Shown: positions 54,641-60,776 of the stretch, in pieces | Numbering within the stretch: position 1 is the first letter of the stretch | Layout of the letters: every line of letters begins with the position of its first letter | From: SAR86 cluster bacterium AG-422-O05 | GTDB taxonomy: Bacteria > Pseudomonadota > Gammaproteobacteria > Magnimaribacterales > D2472 | Reading direction: 5' to 3' | NCBI GenBank assembly: GCA_003213495.1 | Contig: QCMW01000001.1 | Span: forward strand, 372,001-436,000 | DNA length: 64,000 nt | Translations under genes and position numbers: made by a program | Notes under the pieces: model-generated | Seen by the model: only the letters and a program-made list of their open reading frames with translations | What the model was told of the DNA's origin: nothing | Database searches by the model: none

Positions 54641-54664
54641 AAGGTTTTGATATGACTTGTTGCG
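54641..54664 (+). repeat. 24-base direct repeat, copy 2
   Basis: AAGG then TT then TTGATATGACTTGTTGCG, 620 bases after copy 1 and 18 bases after the MORN stop codon. Together the copies bracket the MORN gene. Confidence 0.7.
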
Positions 54665-54848
54665 GTCTGTTGTGTATGTTCAAAGGACATTCATAAGTAC
54701 ATAAAGAATTAGAGAATACAAAAGCAATCTTCATAGAAGCGGAAGAAAAGAATAAAAGTAACCCATGAGTAGTTCATACAACCAAACTTTAAACTTTTCA
54801 AAAACTGCTAAAATAGTGGTTATGAGAAAGATCGGTTCACCTTACTCC

Positions 54849-54863
54849 GTTACGGTGGAGTAG
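54849..54863 (+). repeat. Attachment-like core, copy C
   Basis: GTTACGGTGGAGTAG, encoding VTVE and stop, 14 of 15 bases like the real glmS end. It lies 964 bases after copy B. No further copy was seen to 64 kb. Confidence 0.75.
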
Positions 54864-54882
54864 TTTCGTTTGCAGAATTAAA

Positions 54883-55380
54883 ATGAAGAAAAGTTTATTT
54901 TTAATAGTCATATCATTTATTACCCTTCAAATATTTGCTATAGATATTGACGAATTTATAGAACTTTCAAATCAAACATCTGTTAATAAATTTGAAGACA
55001 ACATAACATCGAGATTAGTTGAATGTAGAAAGGCTGAGAAACTTTCAGAAAATTTACCAGGCGATCCGAGGTTATATATTGGCAAAATTGTACTATATAC
55101 GGAATTTTTTGATTTTGATAATATGAAAACATATTATCTTAAACGGAAATATGATGAAAGAGACACTTCTGTTTTTAATTATAAAATTAGAAAATCTGAC
55201 GTCATTAGACAGTACTTCAATCCAAACCAAGAAATATTTTATATAACAGATGAGAATAGTATTTTTATAAATTTTAGAACCGTATTCGACTATACATTTG
55301 ATAAAAGAACGCTAACACTTCACGGTAGGGGTTACCAAGACCGTGACCCACCCCAATGCAGATACCTTGTAAAGCAATAA
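54883..55380 (+). CDS. Hypothetical exported protein
   Basis: 165 residues, not recognised. The N terminus MKKSLFLIVISFITLQIFA is a clear signal peptide with likely cleavage after FAID or IFA. The mature part has many Arg, Lys and aromatic residues and two Cys (VECRKAEK and PPQCRYLVKQ) that could form a disulfide. It is the first gene after att-like copy C. Confidence 0.65.
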   Translation: MKKSLFLIVISFITLQIFAIDIDEFIELSNQTSVNKFEDNITSRLVECRKAEKLSENLPGDPRLYIGKIVLYTEFFDFDNMKTYYLKRKYDERDTSVFNYKIRKSDVIRQYFNPNQEIFYITDENSIFINFRTVFDYTFDKRTLTLHGRGYQDRDPPQCRYLVKQ

Positions 55381-55385
55381 AGAAT

Positions 55386-55673
55386 ATGGAAGTAAACTGG
55401 ATAGTAGTAGGTTGGATTATAGATATGATTCTTAATGGCTTAGTGTGGCTTATCATTGCAGTATTTTCTCTGTTATTAATTGACATGACTGACACATGGA
55501 CAAGAAAAGCTATTCAATTTATGGACAAGACTGATAAATGGATAAGAAAATTAATAGATAACTTATTTGAATGGATTCAAATGAAGAATCTTGAAATAAT
55601 TTCGGGTATTATTTTGTTGATAGTCTTAGGTATTCTTGCTCAACTAGAAATAATTCCTAAGCTTATTAATTAG
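55386..55673 (+). CDS. Hypothetical protein with two membrane spans
   Basis: About 95 residues from the ATG at 55386 (MEVNWIVVGWII); the track start at 55356 lies inside the previous gene. Spans are near residues 5-32 and 70-87, separated by a basic amphipathic stretch (TRKAIQFMDKTDKWIRKLIDN). Not recognised. Its last codons (IIPKLIN) are copied in the 100-base duplication just downstream. Confidence 0.6.
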   Translation: MEVNWIVVGWIIDMILNGLVWLIIAVFSLLLIDMTDTWTRKAIQFMDKTDKWIRKLIDNLFEWIQMKNLEIISGIILLIVLGILAQLEIIPKLIN

Positions 55674-55820
55674 CATTAAACTAAATAAATAATCAAAAAA
55701 ACTTATCAGTTTTTTATGTATTTAATGTAAATAATTTATGTATTTTTAAATAATTCCTAAGCTTATAAATTAGCATTAAACTAAATAAATAATCAAAAAG
55801 ACTTATCAGTTTTTTATGTA
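55648..55820 (+). repeat. Tandem duplication, 73-base copies 100 bases apart
   Basis: Copies at 55648-55720 and 55748-55820 agree at 71 of 73 positions. Each begins in the sequence for the last codons of the upstream gene (ATAATTCCTAAGCTTAT) and ends with a hairpin. The second copy lacks a gene and is a non-coding copy of the tail. Confidence 0.85.
55696..55715 (+). terminator. Hairpin terminator in the first duplication copy
   Basis: AAAAAACT-TATC-AGTTTTTT gives an 8-bp stem with a four-base loop ending in a T-run, placed 23 bases after the stop of the two-span membrane gene. The stem is A/T-rich, so strength is uncertain. A near copy with one G-T wobble pair lies at 55796-55815. Confidence 0.55.
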
Positions 55821-55837
55821 CTTTTAAAAGTTAGTTC

Positions 55838-56635
55838 ATGAATTTTTTTGAAAGACACACTAAGAAAATATTAATAACATTGATTTTAATAATGATGTTA
55901 ATAATTTTAATGTTTCCTAGATTATTCAAATACCTTTCTGAATTGCCAACTTTCTCACTATACGTCATATTTTTGTTCCCCGTTGCTTTCTTTTTTATTT
56001 ATAAGTTATATGCGAATAAGAAAAGAGTAATTGCTCTTGAAGAATATGCTGAAAAATACAATTATGAATTTTATGAAAAGCCTGACGAAGCTCAAACTTC
56101 TTTATTTAAAGAGTTCAGTTCGACAAAAATAATAAATAATGAAGATAAATTTTTTAATTTGCTAGTTCCTAAAGATGATAATGATACTAAACCATTAATA
56201 GTTACTGGCAAGAGTGAAATTGGAGGTGGAGAAAGTTCTCATACATATTACACTCAGATTTTTTTGTATAAACATAATACTGACTTACCAAAATTTTATA
56301 TTCAAAGAAAAACTAAACTTGATATCATTTTTGGAAAAATAAAAGAGCGCACCTCATCAAACGAAACTGGAATAAAGCTATATAAATTTAAGAAAAAAAA
56401 ATTTCCTCATAATAAATATTTTTTCTTTAGTGAAGACCCAAATATTGAAAATTTTATTACAAATGAATTTATTGAGCTTTTAAAGATAGGGATTATTAAA
56501 AAAAAGGCACTAATAAATATAGAATCAAATGGTAAAAATTTAATTTTTTATAAACAATGGTCAAGACACTCTTTAGAATTAATGGATTACTATTCAAACT
56601 TATTTAAAGTTATAAAAGAATCTTTGATAAAATAG
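55838..56635 (+). CDS. Hypothetical protein with two N-terminal membrane spans and a cytoplasmic domain
   Basis: 265 residues, not firmly recognised. Spans at about 10-27 and 37-58 are followed by a domain starting EYAEKYNYEFYEKPDEAQTSLFKEF and containing SEIGGGESSHTYYTQIFLYKH. That layout (short spans, then a 'cell-like' beta domain after a YAxxxgwef segment) recalls widely distributed uncharacterised membrane proteins of bacteria; this is a loose comparison. A leader of duplicated AT-rich DNA precedes it. Confidence 0.6.
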   Translation: MNFFERHTKKILITLILIMMLIILMFPRLFKYLSELPTFSLYVIFLFPVAFFFIYKLYANKKRVIALEEYAEKYNYEFYEKPDEAQTSLFKEFSSTKIINNEDKFFNLLVPKDDNDTKPLIVTGKSEIGGGESSHTYYTQIFLYKHNTDLPKFYIQRKTKLDIIFGKIKERTSSNETGIKLYKFKKKKFPHNKYFFFSEDPNIENFITNEFIELLKIGIIKKKALINIESNGKNLIFYKQWSRHSLELMDYYSNLFKVIKESLIK

Positions 56636-56664
56636 TTTTAATACCTTATCTAAGATGTAATAAA

Positions 56665-56898
56665 ATGAATAAAACATATAAATTAATTATAGTTTTGCTT
56701 CTGATAACCATAACAATAATGGGTTGGAAAATTTATGATCTCAAGCAATCATCAGAAGAGCTGAAACAGTTTTCAGTAAAAACCGGTGTTGAATGTATTA
56801 AGAACTCAAAAACAATGACACAGGAAGAGATCGATTATTGTTTACCTGTTATGGAAATGTTGGGATTTAAGTATAAGGATGAGACCGAGGAGGATTAG
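56665..56898 (+). CDS. Small membrane-anchored hypothetical protein
   Basis: 77 residues. One N-terminal span (KLIIVLLLITITIMGWKIYD) and a short acidic tail with two Cys (VECIKNS, YCLPVMEM). Likely a single-pass protein with the tail in the periplasm. Not recognised. The next gene starts 2 bases after its stop. Confidence 0.55.
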   Translation: MNKTYKLIIVLLLITITIMGWKIYDLKQSSEELKQFSVKTGVECIKNSKTMTQEEIDYCLPVMEMLGFKYKDETEED

Positions 56899-56900
56899 AT

Positions 56901-57167
56901 ATGGAAGACTATGAAATACTTTATTTGAGCATGGTTATATTTACATGCTACGGTTTTAATTTAGCGCAAGGCCTAAGGGCAGCAATTAATAGAGGTGATA
57001 CGGTCAGAATCACACCAAAGATTTTATGCTCTATTTATTGTATATCTGTATCAATAATTGCCTCAACAATCGCTTCCAATACTGCCTTTTCTGACCTTTT
57101 TACTTATTTACACATATTCATAATACTTTTTCAATCGGCAATGATCTGGTATCCAAAACCAGATTAA
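56901..57167 (+). CDS. Small hypothetical multi-span membrane protein
   Basis: 88 residues with two to three spans (EILYLSMVIFTCYGFNLAQG, ILCSIYCISVSIIASTIAS, FTYLHIFIILFQSAMIW). A GGAGGA ribosome binding site lies 10 bases before the ATG, at the end of the preceding gene, suggesting co-transcription. Function unknown. Confidence 0.55.
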   Translation: MEDYEILYLSMVIFTCYGFNLAQGLRAAINRGDTVRITPKILCSIYCISVSIIASTIASNTAFSDLFTYLHIFIILFQSAMIWYPKPD

Positions 57168-57170
57168 ATA

Positions 57171-57269
57171 ATGTATTTAATGATTGAGATTTTATTTTGG
57201 AGTATAGTAATAGTTACTTGGATAAGTGTCGGCATGCATGTTCTTAAAGAATTTATAAGATTTAAATAA
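57171..57269 (+). CDS. 32-residue single-span membrane peptide
   Basis: Missing from the track. ATG at 57171 gives MYLMIEILFWSIVIVTWISV followed by GMHVLKEFIRFK and stop. It is one hydrophobic helix with a basic tail. It starts 3 bases after the preceding stop and ends 5 bases before the next ATG, which argues for a real small gene, but codon evidence is thin. Confidence 0.4.
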   Translation: MYLMIEILFWSIVIVTWISVGMHVLKEFIRFK

Positions 57270-57274
57270 AAAAA

Positions 57275-57685
57275 ATGATTGAACCAAATATGAAAAAACC
57301 AAGCTTATTTAGAAGAAGTGTAATGGGTTTAGTTAGTGGTTGGAGAAGGGTAATGGACGTGAGATATAACCCACTTAAGTACATTCCTGATCCAAGTTTA
57401 CAAACCTATTTTATGCTTGTGCTTTTTACAGTATGGAGCACATTCTTTGGGTTTTTGGCTGCAAACTATCTTGGATGGTTTGGATATAACACCGTAGTTA
57501 GTATCGTTATACATATTGCTGTATTGTTGCCACTCGCATTTACTAACGCAATCTTTGTTGATGCAGAAAGAGATGGCGCGAATTGGTTAAAAGAATGGAA
57601 AGAAGAACAATCAAGATACAAGCTAGTAGTCAACAGACTAAAAACTAAGAACTTGGTTATATGGAATCCAAATAAGGAATCATAA
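57275..57685 (+). CDS. Hypothetical membrane protein with two central spans
   Basis: 136 residues. A basic N terminus (KKPSLFRRSVMGLVSGWRRVMD) precedes two spans (YFMLVLFTVWSTFFGFLAANYL and VVSIVIHIAVLLPLAFTNAIF) and a charged cytoplasmic tail. Not recognised. Part of the rightward run of small membrane genes. Confidence 0.55.
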   Translation: MIEPNMKKPSLFRRSVMGLVSGWRRVMDVRYNPLKYIPDPSLQTYFMLVLFTVWSTFFGFLAANYLGWFGYNTVVSIVIHIAVLLPLAFTNAIFVDAERDGANWLKEWKEEQSRYKLVVNRLKTKNLVIWNPNKES

Positions 57686-57690
57686 TTCCA

Positions 57691-58131
57691 TTGATACCTG
57701 AAGAATATTTCTGGATTAAGCCCCTTCTTTTTCTATTCTCTATTTCATTAGCCTCAATCCTTTATTTTTCTTGTCATTTGCTTAAAAAGTTCATAAAAGA
57801 AACACGGCAAACCTCTATAAATTTTAAAAACTTTATAAAAAAAGAATATTTTCCGAAAAAACTTGGGATACACATAATGAATGGATCTTGGGAAGGTCAA
57901 TTTGATGATCCTTTTGAGGGATTTGCTGTAATAAGTAATTGTGTCGAAATAGGAGAGGTGTTGACTTATAACTCAGGTTCATGGAAATACATATATTGGC
58001 AAAAATATTGCGAAAATGACTATATTAGCAGTGAAGATTTTCATGTTAGTGTTGGAGGCGACTTGAAAAGATTTAAACAGTGGTCAAAAGAAAACGAACA
58101 CTTACTTTTGAAGAATAAATTAAATGACTAA
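57691..58131 (+). CDS. Hypothetical protein with one membrane span
   Basis: 146 residues from a TTG start. A single span (PLLFLFSISLASILYFSCHLL) leads a soluble domain with many aromatic and acidic residues (GSWEGQFDDPFEGFAVIS, VGGDLKRFKQWSKENEHLL). Not recognised. The next gene overlaps its stop by 8 bases. Confidence 0.5.
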   Translation: MIPEEYFWIKPLLFLFSISLASILYFSCHLLKKFIKETRQTSINFKNFIKKEYFPKKLGIHIMNGSWEGQFDDPFEGFAVISNCVEIGEVLTYNSGSWKYIYWQKYCENDYISSEDFHVSVGGDLKRFKQWSKENEHLLLKNKLND

Positions 58132-58654
58132 ATTTAAAAATTTAATAATATTAAGCCCACTTGCATACGTCCTCCATCATTTTGAAGAACATATAATTTT
58201 TAACTTTAGAGATTGGAGGCTTACATATTTTCAGGACAACAATTCTCTCTCAACAGAGGAGGTTCTGGTAAGGCTATTGGTTGTGTTATTAATCTTTATA
58301 TTTGTTCACTCAGTAAGAAAAAATAAAGGTAGTGCTCATGTTTTGTTATATTTTTTAATGACAACACAAGTGGTCAATGTCTTTTTTCATATTTTCTTTA
58401 GCTTATATTTTTTAGATTTTAGTCCAGGAGTTATTACAGGTATTTTGTTTTACTTGCCTATAAATTATTTAATTTTTAAGGCTGCAATTAATGAAGGATT
58501 GCTCAATAATACTAAAGAAATAGCTTTTATATTTGTTTTAGGAGTCAGCACATTTGCTTTATTTGAGTATATTGGCCCGGTTGTAATGCAGATATCATTT
58601 TTATTATCCATAACTTATTATTTCTTTAGCACCAAATATATTCACTCGAACTAG
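58124..58654 (+). CDS. HXXEE-domain membrane protein
   Basis: 176 residues with five to six membrane spans. The N terminus YVLHHFEEHI has the HxxEE signature of the HXXEE family, whose members are proposed membrane enzymes with a metal-type motif but no known reaction. Later helices contain VFFHIFFSLYF with further His. It is the last gene of the first run of small membrane genes. Confidence 0.7.
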   Translation: MTKFKNLIILSPLAYVLHHFEEHIIFNFRDWRLTYFQDNNSLSTEEVLVRLLVVLLIFIFVHSVRKNKGSAHVLLYFLMTTQVVNVFFHIFFSLYFLDFSPGVITGILFYLPINYLIFKAAINEGLLNNTKEIAFIFVLGVSTFALFEYIGPVVMQISFLLSITYYFFSTKYIHSN

Positions 58655-58673
58655 TTATAAAACTGGTTTAGTT

Positions 58674-58679
58674 TATAAT
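58674..58679 (+). promoter_or_regulatory. Candidate -10 element for a leaderless transcript
   Basis: TATAAT lies 6 bases before the micro-ORF ATG at 58686. Transcription would start at about that ATG, so the message may be leaderless, and no Shine-Dalgarno is visible. No good -35 was found. Confidence 0.4.
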
Positions 58680-58685
58680 TAGTGT

Positions 58686-58733
58686 ATGTGTGATTGTTGT
58701 GATTGTTGCGAGTGCTCTTGCTGCGCTAAATGA
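58686..58733 (+). CDS. 15-residue cysteine-rich micro-ORF
   Basis: Not in the ORF track. MCDCCDCCECSCCAK has 8 cysteines in 15 residues, in CC and CxC patterns like small metallothioneins. Its stop TGA overlaps the ATG of the lipoprotein gene by the classic ATGA, so it may couple translation like a leader peptide. Either a metal-binding peptide or a cysteine-sensing leader is plausible. Expression is unproven. Confidence 0.45.
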   Translation: MCDCCDCCECSCCAK

Positions 58734-59143
58734 AACAGAAGCTATTAACTTTATTATTAGCAGCATTTTTAATTTCTAGTTGTGATCTAGAAAATCCTGG
58801 AGGCGTGCTTACCTATAATGAGCTCCCAAACTCCGTTATAGAATTTTTTGATAAAACCGATATATTAGAAAATGAACAAATCATTGCCTATTATGATGTT
58901 ACAGTTGTATTAGATAACTCAGAATCGGCAATATTAACTAATAAAAATCTCATATATTATAAATATGGACGTATTGAAAGATTCCCTTTAAATAGTATTG
59001 TGAGTATTGAAGAGGAAGATTGTTTCGGCCTTTGTATTGTTGCCTCAACAAGAGACGATCGAGTTATGAAAATTGAAATTGCTCCATTGAACGGTGGCGA
59101 CCTGTTTCTTAACCTCTTAAGAAATCAAGTTAGCAAAGTCTAG
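58730..59143 (+). CDS. Hypothetical lipoprotein
   Basis: 137 residues. The signal peptide KLLTLLLAAFLISSC ends in a lipobox (ISSC), so the mature protein should be lipid-anchored with Cys17 or Cys18 first. The rest is a small beta-rich domain (YDVTVVLDNSESAILTNKNLIYYKYGRIERF) reminiscent of PH-like folds. Not recognised. Translation probably begins coupled to the Cys-rich micro-ORF. Confidence 0.65.
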   Translation: MKQKLLTLLLAAFLISSCDLENPGGVLTYNELPNSVIEFFDKTDILENEQIIAYYDVTVVLDNSESAILTNKNLIYYKYGRIERFPLNSIVSIEEEDCFGLCIVASTRDDRVMKIEIAPLNGGDLFLNLLRNQVSKV

Positions 59144-59151
59144 ATCTTTGG

Positions 59152-59598
59152 ATGGATTTTTTAGATTTTCTTGCAAAAGAGGGTAGTGACTTTAAGGGTC
59201 GAACATTAAAACTAATATGGTCTTTTTCAGATGACGATATTCAAGAAACCCATGATTTTATTCAAATTATTTTTCCATTAAACAAGGCGAGTGAGTCAGT
59301 TTTTCATGGATACTATCTGAATTCAGATGATTTAGTTGAGCAAATTAGAAACAGTCCAATAGCAAAAGAGAATATATTACAGTCTTCTAAATGGTATCTA
59401 TCTTTCTTAAAAAGAAACATATGGTTGTGGAATAGAAACTATGATCATAATCAAAAACGCATAACAAGAGTCATAGAGTGTTTAAGATTGTTGGTATCAG
59501 AGGAGGAATCAGATAAGTTTTATGATAATGTAATGGAAATCTTAAAAGATAATAATAAGGTTAATCATAAGACATTAAATTTTTGGGAAAATGCTTAG
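59152..59598 (+). CDS. OGFr-domain (opioid growth factor receptor-like conserved region) protein
   Basis: 148 residues. The segment FKGRTLKLIWSFSDDDIQETHDFIQIIFPL fits the OGFr conserved region, in which GRT, the aromatic-Asp block and HDfIQ are shared between animals and some bacteria. Bacterial members are uncharacterised; there is no basis here for an opioid role. No signal peptide, so cytoplasmic. It lies between a lipoprotein and membrane genes. Confidence 0.75.
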   Translation: MDFLDFLAKEGSDFKGRTLKLIWSFSDDDIQETHDFIQIIFPLNKASESVFHGYYLNSDDLVEQIRNSPIAKENILQSSKWYLSFLKRNIWLWNRNYDHNQKRITRVIECLRLLVSEEESDKFYDNVMEILKDNNKVNHKTLNFWENA

Positions 59599-59631
59599 CA
59601 ATTCATATATCAATCGTAAAAGAAGAAAGTA

Positions 59632-59802
59632 ATGACCTATCAAGCACATTTATTTATAGCATTAACAATTGGATTCATAGGAATACTATTTTGTATTTTC
59701 ATGTATCAATCTAATAAAATTAAAGAAGCACAAATATTTTTCTTTTTAACAATAGCTATGATGGCTTTTTGGATGTATGTTGCTACGGGATATATTTTAT
59801 AA
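59632..59802 (+). CDS. Small two-span membrane protein
   Basis: Missing from the track. 56 residues from an ATG: two spans (LFIALTIGFIGILFCIFMYQ and IFFFLTIAMMAFWMYVATGYIL) joined by SNKIKEAQ. AGAAG 4 bases upstream could serve as a weak ribosome binding site. It ends 5 bases before the SMR gene's GTG. Function unknown. Confidence 0.5.
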   Translation: MTYQAHLFIALTIGFIGILFCIFMYQSNKIKEAQIFFFLTIAMMAFWMYVATGYIL

Positions 59803-59807
59803 AAATC

Positions 59808-60128
59808 GTGAATATATATCTAATACTTTTTGGAGCTATTGCATTTGAAATTCTTGGCACGATGTTGTTGCCTGCAACCCAAAATTTTTCTAAACCAATG
59901 CCAACTTCGGTATTATTAATATCTTACGGAATTTCTTTTTATTTACTGGCTATCGTTACTCAAAAACTACCCTTATCAGTTGTATATGCGTCATGGTCGG
60001 GTTTAGGAGTATTTTCTGTTGCGATATTAAGCTATATTTTTTACAAGCAAGAATTAAATTGGCAAATAATTTTAGGATTATTTTTGATTGTGGCTGGAGT
60101 CACAATTGTAAATATGAATAAAATATAG
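59808..60128 (+). CDS. Small multidrug resistance (SMR) family transporter
   Basis: The track starts at an upstream TTG; I choose the GTG at 59808, giving 106 residues, the usual SMR length. Four helices begin ILFGAIAFEILGTMLLP with the essential Glu of EmrE-type pumps, followed by VYASWSGLGVFSVAILSYIFYKQ and a final LFLIVAGVTIVN. It exchanges protons for cationic drugs or guanidinium-like compounds; the substrate cannot be told. Confidence 0.85.
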   Translation: MNIYLILFGAIAFEILGTMLLPATQNFSKPMPTSVLLISYGISFYLLAIVTQKLPLSVVYASWSGLGVFSVAILSYIFYKQELNWQIILGLFLIVAGVTIVNMNKI

Positions 60129-60131
60129 ATT

Positions 60132-60503
60132 ATGAAAAGTCTTTTAATTGTTTTGTTCTTCAGTTCTATTCTAGATGCCAATCTAAAATACAATCATTAT
60201 TCTAAAGAATATGAAGTTGCGCATCCAAATTCTGTTTTAAAATATAACCATTACAATAAGAAATATACCTATGAAATGCCGGGATCAAAGCTAAAATATA
60301 ATCATTATACGAAGAAGTATACTTATGAGCTGCCTAGATCTGAGCTGAAATATAACCACCATTCAAGGTCTTATTCCTATGAACTGCCAGAGTCAGCCCT
60401 TAAATATAATCACCATACTAAAAAGTATACTTTTGAGCATCCCAGCGCGAAGTTAAAATATAACCCGTATTCAAAACAATATTATTTCCCAAACTACAAT
60501 TAA
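60132..60503 (+). CDS. Exported protein of 18-residue tandem repeats
   Basis: 123 residues. A short signal (KSLLIVLFFSSILDAN) leads five full repeats of 18 residues (18-35, 36-53, 54-71, 72-89, 90-107) and a 16-residue final unit. The unit is like LKYNHYTKKYTYELPRSE; LKYN, Tyr-Lys and Pro positions are conserved. The high Tyr, Lys and His content suggests a surface or periplasmic binding structure, perhaps for metals or polyanions. Not recognised. Confidence 0.65.
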   Translation: MKSLLIVLFFSSILDANLKYNHYSKEYEVAHPNSVLKYNHYNKKYTYEMPGSKLKYNHYTKKYTYELPRSELKYNHHSRSYSYELPESALKYNHHTKKYTFEHPSAKLKYNPYSKQYYFPNYN

Positions 60504-60548
60504 GAAAGTTAGCCTAGTTCTATTTCATAAGGTAGAATTAATTTTAAC

Positions 60549-60776
60549 TTGAGGAGATTAATTAAATTATTTACTCACCATCCCAAATCCAATGGTGAAA
60601 CTTATTTCCAACATTTTCGTTGCGCCTCATCTTATGGGTTAAGAATGATTTTATCTGGAGTGGCTGCCATTGTTCATTCAATATTTCCTTTTTTGTTTGA
60701 GACAGCTGCAAGTGATTGTGCAAAAAAGATTAATGAAGAAATTGATCGCAGAACACAGAATACTTTTACTCAGTGA
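60549..60776 (+). CDS. DUF6356-like small protein
   Basis: 75 residues from a TTG. The motif LFTHHPKSNGETYFQHFRCASSYGLRM followed by a hydrophobic helix GVAAIVHSIFPFLFETAAS and an acidic-basic tail matches the DUF6356 pattern (HPxsxgEtYxxH, then a membrane-like PFLF segment). The GAGGAG before ATT may mean the true start is a few codons inside. Its stop overlaps the SDR gene's GTG. Confidence 0.65.
   Translation: MRRLIKLFTHHPKSNGETYFQHFRCASSYGLRMILSGVAAIVHSIFPFLFETAASDCAKKINEEIDRRTQNTFTQ

Larger units (their letters stand above)
54624..54882. other. 259-base gap with second direct repeat and att-like copy C
   Basis: Holds the second 24-base repeat and the third VTVE-stop copy, then AT-rich leader of the next gene. 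No ORF above a few codons was found. Confidence 0.45.

Noticed and set aside
53284-54863. A Tn7-like transposon at glmS
   Set aside because: No tns genes or Tn7 end sequences are seen, and Tn7 does not duplicate the glmS coding end.
53858-54882. Integron attC sites or a cassette array
   Set aside because: The repeats at 54021/54641 lack paired RYYYAAC and GTTRRRY boxes and there is no integron integrase.
55274-55495. 73-residue minus-strand ORF in the island
   Set aside because: Antisense to two better supported + strand genes with proper starts.
60132-60503. Repeats of 54 bases mistaken for a CRISPR array
   Set aside because: The period is coding (18 codons) with diverged units and a signal peptide; there are no spacers or cas genes.
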